This document shows positions 42,990-55,979 of a DNA stretch of 64,000 nucleotides, in pieces (position 1 is the stretch's first letter; each line of letters starts with the position of its first letter). A program made the position numbers and the translations under genes. Source of the DNA: Gracilaria gracilis (taxonomy: Eukaryota > Rhodophyta > Florideophyceae > Gracilariales > Gracilariaceae); the NCBI GenBank assembly GCA_030374805.1, contig JARGSG010000094.1:124001-188000 (forward strand). Direction: 5' to 3'. The notes beneath the pieces were generated by a model. It was not told where the DNA came from and did no database searches. It saw nothing but the letters and a program-made list of their open reading frames with translations.

Positions 42990-45900
42990 CCCAACCTGCA
43001 CCCGTGTCCAAGTTGTACGCTGCGCCAGCCCGTCCGGTACTCGATCACCAAATCGTACACGTGGCGGTGCCACTGCACCGGCTCACCGTGCACTAACCCT
43101 TTGAACGTGAACAGCCTATTGGATATGCTGCGCACCAACTCAAGCTCACTATACTACACTCTATTGGCCATGATCCAGCCTTTTAGTTGTTTTAAAAAGC
43201 AGATGGCGGGTCTTCTTTTGCACAGTTCTGAGGTCTCATGATGCCAGTGAGGTAGGACCAGTCCAACTTCGAGTCCAGAACTGGAATGATAGAAGCTAAC
43301 ATCAATGTCTTCAAACCACGCACAGTCTTGGCGATCAGATCCCTGCTTGGTTTCACGGACCACTGCGCTAGCATATCGACCAATACGTTTTGCTCGCCTG
43401 GCAGGTGTTCGATAATATATCTAAATCTACTGAGTTTGATGGCCCAACAGGTCAACTTGCTTGCAATGTGGCAACCTTTTTTGGGAGTTCTTCCATAGAG
43501 GTCGTACAAATACACGAGATTTGCGTGTTCTATAAAGATAGAAACCCCATGTCTTAATATCAGGTAGTCCAGCCGACACATGGACTCAACAATTGCAAAA
43601 CATCCCTTTCCAGGAACGCGTATTGCCTGCTTCGTGCGATTGGCGATCTTCTGATAGAAGTCTTCCATTAGCTAGTGCAATGAGGCCACAAACTTCGAAT
43701 AGACTGGAATAGAGGTTCTCATCCAATTAGTGGCCCATAAAAGCTGCTGCAATTTTGCCACATTTGAGGGTTTCTTCATCTGTAAGAAAGAGTCCAAGTT
43801 CTTTGGACTGTACCTTACTCCATCCTTGGATACAGTTCTTCCGCAAAATTATACCTGTCTGGCGAACAGGTTGGATATCTTCGCGTGCACCTTGAGCCCG
43901 ACTTCACGACCCAACTGCTGAAAGTTCTTCCAGTTCAGCAGTAGCTCTGATTCGCTTGCGGAGTAGATTAAAAAATGGTTCAGCTACTGCAACCTCTTTG
44001 CTACTCGACCTTCAAACTTTTTTTGCAAAAATGCCTGAAACTGCTTGCCTGAATCGCTTCCACCTTGCAGCAAGCGACGGGAAGAATACACACCGATTGG
44101 TGTTTCGATCGACATGAATTCTTGAGATTCATTCGATAAGAGCACTTTCCAATAACCATTCGCAAGATCAATGTTTGCAAAACAGCAACTACCAGAAATG
44201 TCCTGTAGCTTTGGCTCCAAATGAGTCATTGCGGACTGAATTGGAATAGTTCTAGAATTGTGACCTCTCAGATATACCGTTAAACGAAGCTTTTTGGAGC
44301 CAGGCTTGAGAACAGCGAGTGCAGGGCTTGCCCATCTAGCAGAAGGGTTTTTGTAGATTTCCCTTACAGACTCAGTTTGTGGATTATTTGTATGATGAAA
44401 TCTCTCTGTTGTGGGGCGTATCGCCGTTGGGGCGATCGATAAGGCCTAGCGTTTGGAATTGGAGTGATCGTAAGTGGTGTTATGTTTGCGGGACGGTCAG
44501 GTTCAAGCGTAATCTGAAAAACATCGCGATTCCCGTTCAGTATTGAGAATAACTGATCTGCACCACCGTTGGAAATGCCTTGCTTTCTGATACTTTCGAC
44601 GATTGATCGAAAGGCGACTCTAATGGATTCATCCGAATCGTTCTCAATACCTGTCACGATACTTTCAGGCAGCTCAATGGGGTCGTCATCTATACTCTGC
44701 TACGACATACCACTGTACTGTGCCTTATGGAGCTTGACAGCTGTTGGATCAATATCTTCAATATGCTTGTCATGTACGTGGAGACGGACGATCTCCAAGT
44801 GTTCGTCCAAATTGAAACCAATGGCATTCAAAGAAGGTCTGCCAACAAGTAATGCATTCATGTCGTCGTGATCACGACGACGTAATTTATGCCACGAAGA
44901 CGCAGGGTGATATTTGATCCCGGAAAAGAAATGTGTTATAGATGCATGGATATATTTGGCGCGTAGCATTGTACACCGAGTCCAAATGCTCCTTCCAACA
45001 GAAAAGGCTTGTCGAAATGCTTCACTGTTACTGCGCAGAAGGGGACAGCCTTAAGAAGCTCCTCGTAAAGTCCGTTAGAGATTGCGCTACAATCTGCACC
45101 GAATCTTCGAGTGCGACTGCACGACCTTGGCCTTCGATGGTTACACTATACCGCCCCCCAATATCCTCGATCGAATCCGGCACGGCTACCACGAAAGTCT
45201 TCATGGCTTTCTTGGCCTTGAAATAACTATCCAAGATTTTCTTGCGCTCCTCTGGTGTCGTCTTCGGACAATCCTTCTTCAGGTGGTTTCCATTACAGTT
45301 GGGGTTCAGACATTTCACCTCTTTGGCAAAGGATGTCTTGTTTGAGGCCAAGTCAGGTCATTCGGAAGCTGATTTACGTTCGCCAGAGTTCTTCCAAGCA
45401 CTGTCTGAGCACTTAGGCCCCACATTCCGATGAGTAGCTTTGTCTCGTTCACCACGATCTCTACGCGAACGTTTGATCGAAAAAACCAGAGTAGATCGTG
45501 CATCTTTTTTCTGCGCCACTTCTCCTGCAAGAGAATATGTTTCTCGTCGAAGGAGTTTGATGCCCCCTTTTTCGGTCTTAGACCACAACAAGCCCTTCAT
45601 GCGCACGCGCCTGCGTAGTAGCGGCGGTTCTAACTTCCCTTCCATTCGACCATTCAAGAACTTGCCCTCATCGAAATCAGTCAGAACCTTGGAAGCGTTT
45701 TTCTGGTCTAAAGTTTTGATCACATCGATGACGAACATGACAACTCCACCAGCTGGATCGTCTTTACACAGTCGGTAGTAGACTGTAATCAAGGGGGAAT
45801 GAATTCGTTCAGTCGGATTCCATGGTGCTTCTGATAATGCAGAATCGAACCAAGCTTGACCCATTTCCAGCATTGCATTTTCTACAGTAGTTGCACCTGC

Positions 45901-46155
45901 AATACCTATCATCATGCAGATTGCCTGTAGAGTACTGCTTTCCTTGCAATCCCGAATCGGTGCGATTGGTATCTTGTGAGCTTCGGCTTTGATCCGGTTT
46001 ACATCCGCGAACTTTTCTTTGTACGCCACATAGGGAGTTTCAAACTTGGTGAGCTGAGGCTGTGTCGCAGAAACCAGGTGAGGCGGGCTGATAAAAGCAA
46101 TAACTTCATAGTTAGAAGCCATAACGATAGTGCAACTGTGTCGCCAAAACCACAC
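42990..46155 (-). mobile_element. Ty3/gypsy remnant C
   Basis: A minus-strand fossil of a different gypsy lineage. Right to left: gag-like N-terminal ORF (45358-46155), zinc-knuckle block (45028-45351, CLNPNCNGNHLKKDCP), protease region (44700-44969), reverse transcriptase pieces (about 43984-44657, with CCFANIDLANGYWKVLL) and RNase H (43192-43668, with ESMCRLDYLILRHGVSIF and HANLVYLYD). Only a possible C-terminal scrap (42990-43190) represents the integrase side. Broken in about six or more places. The RNase H wording is close to a lineage I associate with oomycetes. Confidence 0.85.
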
Positions 46156-48658
46156 CTCAACCTGAACGTTGCTCTTCTAGATCAGCAACGCGCTTTTTTG
46201 ACTAGTTACAGGTCGGTGGTGGAAACCAGCAAACAAGATGGGCCCAACTTTTGCTCTGGCTTCCTTGCCTTGATTCAGGTTACCGCTACCGGGCTGGCAG
46301 CGGCATTTATAAAGATGTGCCCGGGATATAACACACCTAGCATTAATGATGATGTCGAATTAGACCATCAGTGTGCCGCATATGCGCACAAAATTATAAT
46401 GCATGGGGCGCACTCCCCACGTGGCAAAACTGGTTCTATTTAACCCTGCTGCGTTAGGTAACCTGACTCAGGTTATTGTGAAGGTGGGCTTTGATATTTC
46501 ATCAACAACAGACCTAACTCAGCATTTGTATTTTTCTCGTCACATACAAGCACACAGATGAACTACAAAGGCTTCGAGAAGCAAACCACTTCCCAACAGT
46601 TCTGTTGTACTACAGAGAAAAAGAATTACAATATAGCAATGTATTTTGTTTTTAGAACGGCATAATGATTAATATATAAATAGTTTCTCAAGAGATGGGT
46701 GACTTGTAATGTAGAAAACTTTGCGGTACAGAAACAAATTTTCACACATCACACATACTACTGTGTATGATTTACAGCCTATGAATTGAATTCGCAACTC
46801 TCTTTGCTGAGTGTATTCTACCGAGTACTGAGTTATCTATGTTGAACAGATACATCTCAATGCCAATGAGAAATTAACAAATTACCCAGAGTATATCTAG
46901 ATCATTCAAGTATAAACAGATTAGTGTATTATATACGAAAACTGCATCACTTTTTCGCTTTGTATTTAACCCTATAGACGTACAATAAATTCAATAAATC
47001 TTTAAGTTCTTGAAGAGATACAGACAAATGCTGAGGTAGGTCTAACTCTTCTTGTCAACAGACCTCCACCATAATCTTTCGGATTCTCCGCAAATAAATA
47101 CAAATTGCTATATGACAAGACGTTTCAGATAATGACGACTAATCTCGGGGTTTCCCGATATAGTGTAAAAGTTAATCAAAATAGAACTGTGTGAGTCACC
47201 TTCAACAATGCTTCCAATTTGGCAAACTTCTATTATTTTGAGCAATAAGTTAGTAGTACGGTAGAACACCTAATCATATACGAATGACATATAGCATGTC
47301 ATACATGCCAGTCTTTATGAGGTGGGGGATACAGTTTTCATCTACAAATCTACGGTCGCCAGAGGCAGCTACACTTCAATGGGTGGTCTATCTTTGTCTT
47401 ACACATCTTGGAGGTCTAATGTGACGTCGTTGTATGCACAACAGGTACCTATTTCAAAAAAATGGGCACCAGGAAGAGGTCTCTTCCAGGTGCCGGAAAA
47501 GTGTTAATCACGTTACTGTTCATGGATTCAGAGAAACTATAGCAAGTCAGCTTTAAGCTGCTGGGTTTTTGGATGCAAATGTTGCACAGCAAACGAGGCA
47601 TCGGGACTATTCTTGTTTACACGCGTATCAGAATCTAACTGGAATGGTTGACGAGCAACAGCAAGCAGCGATAGTTGGTCAACTAGTGATGCTGCGTGTA
47701 GGGGACGAATATGTAAGGATAGTAAATGCCCGCAGACAAGAGTAAATAGTTGCGCACCGAAGTGATGGAGGGGCAGAAAGAGAGAAAGGAAATGTTCAAG
47801 TGGAAGAGCCGGGCAGCACTGAGGAAGGGTTACGCTTTAGGAAGCGACAAAGACAAGGCAATATATAGACTACAATTTAAAGCATATCAGGGCAAGTTAC
47901 TGTTCATGTCAGAAATTACTACGGAGATGTAAATACGCAGGACACGGAAGAGAAGCAAGAATGAGGCAGAGAGGTAGCGTGCGAGCAGATGCGAACAAGA
48001 CGGATCGAAGTGCGCGCATAGTTGACCGCCGGCGATCAGAGCGCCGCGCCAGACAGGTAGCGAAATTTATTTTGCCAGTGAATGTCACCGGCGCATTGCT
48101 GTGCGCCAGGCGCTGCACTGCGCACGAATGACGTGTGTGTGACGCTCTCGCCTTGCAAGAGGCCGAACGATATCTGCACTGTCCCTCAAGGCAAAGCGAC
48201 TACTCTTCCTACACCACTTATAGCATCTATTCATGCAACCCAATTCATAAGTAAGACACAATATCAACGACAGAAGAGCAAGGTCTGTGGACACAATTTC
48301 TCTGCAAATCTATCTTTTCTCTAGCATCATCTTGCAGATGCTGAAGGCGTGATGCAACATCCAAAACATAATATGAATTCTTTCATGAATTACATTCAAT
48401 ACACAAACAGCTCCATTAGCTTTAAGCTTGAAAGTCATTCTTTGTTCAAACCAGTAAACTCCGAACCCAGGTATCATGTAAAAACCCCGTGGCACAAAAA
48501 CACATGTACCCTTTGTGGAGAAAAAGAGAAGAGTTGTTAACCACAAACAGTCATAAACAATGACTCAAACAGTGAAACATGTAACAAACAAAAGAATCAA
48601 AAACAAAACAGAATTGAACAAAGTAGTTATTGTATTCAGTAGATCCCAACAATTATTC
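46156..48658. other. Unassigned stretch between gypsy C and the copia remnant
   Basis: No gene seen. A short stem (GGCACC-A-GGAAGAG, 3 nt, then CTTCC-A-GGTGCC) lies at about 47464-47492. The LTRs of the two adjacent retroelements may be in this stretch, but I found no repeat pairs. Confidence 0.4.
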
Positions 48659-51600
48659 TTAGAACGACTCAATATGCATCAAGCTGACCATCCTCCTCAC
48701 TTCTGAGAGAGACGCACACTTTTTCAGTATGTCACCGATCTGTGGACTCTTTGGGATTTCGTGCAGGTTAACAATTTGATCTCTTTCCAGGTCCCGCACA
48801 TGATGCGTATTCAAATCAATGTGCTTGTTTCGACCACATATCTGTCGACTCGAGGTCAAAGATATAGCAGCCGAGTTATCATTCATGGTATTTGTGGCCT
48901 CGAACCAAGATCCTCGCTCCAGGGCTGGATGTGTGCGTATTCAAAGCACATCTTCCGAATCCACGAAAGGTCTTTCCCGCAAGCAGAAAGAGCGATATAC
49001 TCTGCCTATGCCGAAGAGAGCGCAATGACCGTTTGGCGCTTCGATCTCCATATGAAAGGGGCGTCGTTGACGGCAATAACGTACCCCGTTGTAGACCTAC
49101 GAGTTTCAATGCATCCCATCCAATCGGCGTCAGCGTACGCACAGAATGAGGCAGGAGAAATGGTACGGTTGGTTTGGTGATGAAGTCCATAATACATGGT
49201 GCCAGCCAGATACCTAAATAATCGTTTGAGCAGCGATAAGTGCCGTTCACATGAGTGATGTAAATGATGTGAGAGCGATGAGATGGGATAGGAAAGGTCA
49301 GAACGGGTAGGTACAGAAATATAAGGTAAGGCAGTAATCCCAGACCTGTACTTTGCATGACCATCTGTCGAATGAATGATGTCTTCTTCACCAGATTGCA
49401 GTACATTTGCAGCCGTATGGAAAGGGGATCCCACTGCATTGCACAGTTGCATACCAAACTTTTTGAGAACTTGTAGTGCATAATCATATTGATTAACCTT
49501 AATGCCGGAAGGAGATCGCTGAGTATTCCAACCGATGAATGACTTCAGCTTCCCATAGAGCTTCACATCAAATGTTGCAGACAGTTTGTGTTTGAAGTCA
49601 TTTAGAATTTTGGCATTGTTCGCAGTGAGTGAGCAGTCGTCGACTATAACAGCCAAGATCAGGAAGTTGTCCTGCTCGCGGAACATGAATACGTGAGAGT
49701 CGAGAGCTAATGTCACAAAGTTCCATGACAGCAGAGCTTCAGAAAAGAGGAAAACCCATATTATTCCAAGTTGAACAGCGCCGTAGATAGAATTAACCAG
49801 TTTAGAGACATGGCCTGGCTTCTCCACCAAGCCGGTGGAGTTGGATGTTTGTTCCATAATTATCGGAACATCTAGTGTTCCATACAAGGAAGCGTTCCAG
49901 ATGTCTGCTCCCTCCGGTAAAAGGTATTGTGCAGCGGCAACTGAGAGAATAATGCGTAATGCTTTATGAAAAGCTACTGGCGCATAAGTGTTAAACGGAT
50001 CGAAGTCAATGAAGAGCTTCTGCTTGTCTCCCCGTACACAGCAGCGTGCCTTCTTGGAGAACTTCTTCCCGACTCCATCCAACACCTTTGCCTTGAAGAT
50101 CCAAGTCTACGCGAACTTTTTCATCCATGATTCTCAAGGTATAAGCTCCCAAGTGTTACGACGAATGAGTGCGTTCATCTCGTGGTCGATGCCCTCACAC
50201 CAACCGGAATTCCTGCATGCGTCCTTGAGACTACTTGGAACGTTGGGACCATACACAATTTTCCTGGAGACCCATACATTTGGGAAATTATCCGCGATTG
50301 TTGTCATCGCCTTTACCAGGTTGTCTTCCAAGTCAGAGCCGCTACTGGTCTGTGAGGTATTCTCCATATCCTCTGTCTCCTGTTGACGATTTATTCCCTC
50401 AGGAAGATGGAGATGTTTAGAAGACGAGAAGAGTTGACTGAATTGAAGTCCAGAATACGGCAAGTAATGACCGAGTTTTTCTCCGGCACAAACACAAGAG
50501 CGAGTGTGATATCGCTTTGCATGCCCACGAAGTGCGCAAAGACAGTACCGGGGAGGAACTTGTTTGATGCCACGGTCTTGGACCGATATACGAAGGCATA
50601 GCCAGGCTGACCAAAGTTCGGAATGTTCGTAAAGTCAAGTATGGTGGACGGATCCCATTCCAGAATCAGTATCCGTCTCTGTATCCTTGAAGAATAAGCT
50701 CTATTTTGGAGCCAATTTCCATGGTTCATTGCCTCCGCCCACAAGGAAATGGGCAGTTTGCTCGCGAAGAGAAGCACACGAGCTTTGGTTCAATGTTCTT
50801 GGATAAGCGTCTCCGCGGTGCCACTAGATTCGAAAGCGTAGGCAGGAGAGTAGTCTAAAACCATGCCATGATCGAAACAGAAAGTGTCGAACTCCGTGCT
50901 TTTGTGTTCGCCGGCCCCGTCCATGCGAATATTCTTCAAGCGAAACGAGTGGTTAAGTTCTAGCTCCGATCGGCGTTTGTACCAATCCAGGTGCTTCAAA
51001 AAACCAGCACATGCCTTGTCTATCAAGAAAAAAACGTCCGATTTGGAGAGGTGGTTATCCAGTATGACCATGGCGTAGATTGCGCCAGAGAGGGATGGCG
51101 AGATCTTTCCTGACAGGTCCATGTGGATGAATTCCAAAGAACTTGAAGTCGAAACGGGTCGCGACCGGGCGGTAATTGGATTCCGTTTTCTCTTGCCTGT
51201 TAGGCAAAGAACGCACTTCAACTATTCCGAGATAAAACGTTGAAAGTAAGGCACAGAGTCGAAAGACTTAGCAAGGTTCTGATTTCTACTTGGGTGAGAA
51301 TGACCAGTTCGACCGTGCCACTTCAAATCCAGCTTCTGATTGCTGTTCCTTGCGTTCAAGACCATCACTTGTTTGTCGTTGTCTGTGAGGTGCAGGACGA
51401 ATAGGTTTTGGTTGATTTTCGCTGCCCAAATGACCTCAGAGTTTCGTTTAGTATCCATAATGAAACATCCATTGAATTGCCGAATGGTGGAAGTGAACAT
51501 CACCATGAACTCGACACTGAGAAGGCTAACATAAAGGATGTTCGACTCAAAGACAGGGGCGTGGTAAGCCTCGATGACTGTGTCACGGTTCAAAGATATC

Positions 51601-52834
51601 CAGACATGACCTGTGCTGACGAGACGGGCTGTTCCTGAAGCAGCGTGAACAGTCTCGATCTCAATTCATTTGTAGCAAATGAACGACTTCTGCGAATGGA
51701 ATAAGTGATGAGTTGCCCCTGAGTCAATAAAGGCCGAGTCCACTTTCGTTTGAGAAAGAAGAGCGATCTTACTTTCCAACTTGGCCTTATTGCAGTTAAA
51801 GGCAGGCAAAGGAGGTCGATCATCATTCCTTTGCACCACATATGAATGAGCTTTGGATTTATGATTGGAGTTATGATTATCATTTCCATCCCCCTTTGGT
51901 GCAAAGCCTGAGTTCCAGTTGGATTGGAGTTGCCCTCCTTTACGGGACCCCATATTGTGAGCGACGCAAACCACCGTTGTTGCGATTAGCTGGTTGTCGT
52001 CCGTTGGAGTTGTGCTGGTTATCATTATTGTCAGCCTTCCCAGGTTTTCGATTGTAGCAATCTCGAGCGTAGTGTCCGCGACGACCACAGTAATAGCAGT
52101 TATCATAGTAGCGGCTCTTGGTAGCCGAGGACTTATTACGTCGGTTTTGCTGCTTCCGACTACCCTTCTTTGCAGTGTTGGCTTTTGTCTTGGTAGTAGT
52201 GGGAGTGGACGAAGAAGAAGAGGATTTCGGGATGTTTGGGTTCCTGCGACGATCCACTTCAGCTTTGACAGCATTCACGATGGAGTCGAAGCCCACTGCG
52301 GTTAGGTTCGACATCATGGCTAAGGGAGCGAAGGAGCAGGGATGACTTTGAATGAGTGTGGAGACTTTGCCCTTCTCTGAACGTTCCTCATCGAAGGTGA
52401 CAAGTTCCCCAACTACTTCCAGGAACTTAGCGGCGTGCTTGTTCCAGTCCCCACTGTCCTTGTATCCCAAAGTTTCCAGACGGTGGCGGATGTTCTGCAC
52501 AGCCTGCTCGTGGGAGGTTGTGTACACGCGCCGCAGTTCATCTCATAGATCTCTGGCCGTTTTGTCATCGTCGTCGACAAAATTTCGAACGAGGGCAAGC
52601 GGAGAGTCACCGAGAAAGAGCGTGATGGTGCCCTTCAACTTGAATGACTTCTCGAACCAAGATCTCTTTGCCCGGTTTGCGGGATTGAACCCATCAGGAC
52701 TTGGGTCAAGGCCAGAGAGAAATTATTCGCCTCTATGGAGATACGTCAGAAGACAACGAACCCAGAGAATGTAGTCGGTGGGGACATTGAGCTTTGGAAG
52801 ACTGCCTAGGAGACTCTCATTTGTTCCCGACATT
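48659..52834 (-). mobile_element. Ty1/copia LTR retrotransposon remnant
   Basis: A minus-strand fossil in classic copia order, right to left. Gag starts near 52834, with its main body at 51940-52527. Parts are a CCHC zinc knuckle (CYYCGRRGHYARDC, near 52090), a GAG-pre-integrase segment (51222-51593), integrase core (50790-51221) and its C-terminal part (50391-50777), then reverse transcriptase and RNase H (48659-50463; ILAVIVDDCSL, CAYADADWMGCIETRRSTTG). Integrase precedes RT, which identifies copia. It is broken in several places (about six to ten) but long parts are readable, so it is of moderate age. On the minus strand TTGTTGGGATC near 48650 may be the start of the 3' LTR; no paired copy was found. 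Confidence 0.9.
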
Positions 52835-53732
52835 GAGGCGTCTGGGGAGTGACGGAGAAATATGTATGATCAACCTCTTCTACGAGATAAGGATATCGCG
52901 ACCTACGGGTAAGGAACTTTTCTCCTTCTTCTTAGACTTCTTTAACTTCTTCTTCAACTTCGCCAGTCCCTTACCGGTGGAGGAGGTGTGAACTTGAGGT
53001 GACACCGACCTTACTAAGGGATGCAGACGATCAATTTAGGACGGGTCCTCGCAATTAAGCAGCTAAACTCGCACCAAAACGATCCGACCTCCCAAAGATC
53101 TTCCCGAAACGACGTGGCGTTGGGCACTTTACTTCTTCAAACCAAATCGAAACAAAGCGGATGCCGGTCATATAGTGAGATAATAGAAAACGGTTTCTCT
53201 GTACCGCAGAAGTGAGCTACGGCAAGAAAAGGAACACGGCGAGCAACAAAGTCTCCCCAACACACTAAAAAAAAACTTTTTTTCAAGAAGGCTGCGAGAA
53301 CACACACAAAAACTAGCAGACAAAAAGATCTCCGGCTGCGAAGGATCGGAACAACTTTCTAGTCATGTACCCATAAACTAAGGGACAAATTTCGACCAGG
53401 TAGAATATTTAGCGATAGTTGCGCGACCAACCAGTCAGTTCCGCAAACGTGCGGTATTGATAAAGACAGACAAAAAAGTTCTTTCGTATGTTTAATCGTC
53501 ATACGCGCAGAAAATTTAGGACTTCCGTAGAAATAGAAAAGAAATAAGTTCCGAAACTGTTTTGCAAAAGCCAGACGGAAACAAAATAACCTTCAGCGAC
53601 ACTAAGAAACGTTGAGAGATATACAGAAGATACCGTTTTCGTACGAGGGTCGCTCATAGAGTCAAAGTGCATTGTAGTTGCGCAGTAGTGGAGGAACGGT
53701 TCACAAGCAATACAGGTTGAAACGAGAGGTCT
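52835..53732. other. Stretch right of the copia gag, likely leader or decayed LTR
   Basis: No ORF of note. There are pyrimidine-rich runs near 52915-52960. It should contain the copia element's leader and 5' LTR, but no repeat shared with the left side was found by eye. Confidence 0.35.
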
Positions 53733-53734
53733 AC

Positions 53735-55830
53735 ACCAAGTGACTGCAAATAGTGTGGTTCCCCAATTAGTGTGGTACACCAATTATCGTAGGCCGGAGA
53801 AGACCACACTATTTGCGGTACGGAGACCAAGCCCTGTGGGCTCAAATGCTGCGGGTCGGGCTGCATTTTGGCGCGCAAATGTCCATATGCACCCACAAAA
53901 ATCCCGAGACGAAACTTTCTCGAGGTGCCACAGAGTATTCGTACGCCGCCCAACTTGCAGAGCTTCAAAGAGCTCGCCTAATATGCCGGTCTCTACATCG
54001 GCCTCTCCCATCGTCCTCGCCTTCCAGAGAGCCAGCCAGCACCAAAATTCCAACCAAGAGCCGATAAAACAACCGCAAGAACCTCAAACAAGCACTACAA
54101 TAGCTTCAAATGACAGTCAGGACCTCCGTCTTTGCAATGGACAACAACAAAACAGAGGACAGTACAAAGTGTTCTTACAATATCAGATCGCTCTAAGATT
54201 GTCTCCTGGATGGCTGCGCACGCTGCTACGCATGGGGAACGCCACTTAAAGATACCAATTGTGCGCCAGTTTCCTAATCTTTTCTGGGGAAGCGAAAAGG
54301 CCAATCTCATGAAGGCCACTCGGCTGTGGGGCATTAGGCAGCAGTACATTGACAAAAACGGCATGCTCACGACACTTGTATCAGGTATTTCAATCACAAG
54401 ATCCACACACAATGGCGTTAAGCGCGCCAACCTGAAAGCCCGCAAAGGAAGAGGGCGTCGTACGAGGGCGTGGGTCGGTGATATGCATCTTGATGTGTTG
54501 CAAGAGTTTGAAAGACTTCGCAAGTTAGGCGTTAAGTTCAGCTGGCGCACATTCCAAGTAATGGCTACTACACTCGTAAACGAGTCGAAGGAACCCACCT
54601 TTCACAAATTTGCAGTTGATGACGGATCCGAGAAACTGATGGTACAGTGAATTACTCGCCGTTGGATTCAGACCTTGACCGATCGATATCAAATTATCAG
54701 TCGAGCACACACTGGGAAAACCCTTCTCTCTCCGGTAAAGCAAGAGTTCATTCATAAGACGGTGGCATATTATTTGGGTCAAACTGCAAGGGCTTTTCGA
54801 GAAAGACATTGGAATGAGGCTGATATTCAGAATGCCGATGTGACTTACTTCGCTATAAACATGGACAACGGTCGAAGCTTAGGAATTTGTGGTGACAAGG
54901 AGGTGAAGTATTCAGATGTCGTATCTGGGGAAAAGAGTAAGACCATGGTGGTTCTTATTAGTGGAGGTGCATCCTCAAAAATTGGACCCGTGTTCAGGGT
55001 GTTCCTGAATCAAAGTAGGTCGTACCTTATTAGAGGGGTGCCGGATGGCGTCGCAGGAGTCTTGTATCGTAGTGGACCGAAGGTTTGGATGAACACTGTG
55101 GTTATGCCTGAGTGGTTGTCGGAGAAAAACGTTATCAATTGTCTTTCGGACGGGCGTAGACGTGAAGTATTTGTTGACAATTGTTCGGCCCATAACCTAA
55201 CGACAACAATTTTAAACTGCTGCAACTTATATTAGCACGGATATTATGTACTTTCTCCCAAATGCTACGGACTTGATACAACCCGCTGATTCCTTCATAA
55301 TAATCAATTAATAAGGTCCGCATGGTGTGAAAGGTGGGAAAAGTATAAGATGGAGATGATCCGGGAGAACGCTTGGTCGGGGTATGGAAAGGTGATAACC
55401 ACAGAGAAGCACTAATTCCTCCGTTTTGCGGTATTTGCTGTAAAGGACGTTAATAGACACAGAGTCGTAGATGGGTTTACTTACGCGAGAAAGGCGATTA
55501 TTAGAACAGGGCTTTCTTTAAATATCAACGGGTTGTGCAAAGAGCGTCAGCTCTTCCCAAAGCTGCACGAGATTATTAAGAGCCAAAGAACTCACTTTCA
55601 CGGAGAGCCGGTGGCGCCATGAGGTGTCGCAGCGTCTACCTAGGTTGTTGGTAACACCACACCAATTACATTCCAAATAAATAGTGTGGTTCACACTAAT
55701 TTTGTTTTACCCTCAAATAGTGTTCTACCAATGGCATTTGGATAGTGTGCTCCATATTAATACGTGTTTTTTTCGGCTGGAATTGCTTACACAAATTAGT
55801 GTGGGCCACACTAATTGCATTCACTGGGTG
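53735..55830 (+). mobile_element. Pogo-type DNA transposon, copy 3 (2,096 bp)
   Basis: TA at 53733-53734 and 55831-55832 flank the ends CACCAAGTGACTGCAAATAG (left) and, on the complement, CACCCAGTGAATGCAATTAG (right). Family palindromes near the right end are at 55682-55698 and 55797-55813; looser TAGTGTGG units sit within 100 bp of the left end. One decayed transposase is inside. Confidence 0.9.
53965..55620 (+). pseudogene. Pogo-type transposase of copy 3
   Basis: Homologous to copies 1 and 2 but clearly diverged. The N-terminal part has a Gln/Ser-rich tract (near 54030-54160). Then come KIVSWMAAHAATHGERH, RTRAWVGDMHLDVLQEFERL and, after an in-frame TGA at 54648-54650, RRWIQTLTDRYQIISRAHTG. 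The core shows IQNADVTYFAIN (first Asp kept, the usual NADETH altered), REVFVDNCSAHN (second Asp) and, in another frame near 55260, ATDLIQPADSF (third). The end matches the family (ARKAIIRTGLSLNINGLCKE, ERQLFPKLHEI). At least four breaks. N-terminal coordinates are approximate. Confidence 0.8.
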
Positions 55831-55941
55831 TACTCGGGAGCTCTGCTCATGAGCTCCTGGGTTACCGGTGTGCCTTTATATAAAGGTAATAGCCGACCTT
55901 TGGGCTAGCTAATGACGGACTACTAATGTCTATTTGACAAC

Positions 55942-55979
55942 TGACCTCATATGAGGTCAATTGACCTCATATGAGGTCA
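55942..55979. repeat. Tandem pair of 18-bp palindromes
   Basis: TGACCTCATATGAGGTCA occurs at 55942-55959 and again at 55962-55979, separated by AT, so the whole 38-bp block is itself palindromic. It sits 110 bp right of pogo copy 3 and left of gypsy D. Four TGACCT/AGGTCA half-sites in this layout look like a protein binding site. Confidence 0.9.

Noticed and set aside
47464-47492. Short GC stem as a transcription terminator
   Set aside because: No gene ends nearby, and such terminators are not expected in a eukaryotic nuclear sequence.
52118-52345. Plus-strand ORFs across the copia gag and integrase
   Set aside because: They are antisense shadows of the minus-strand copia reading frames.
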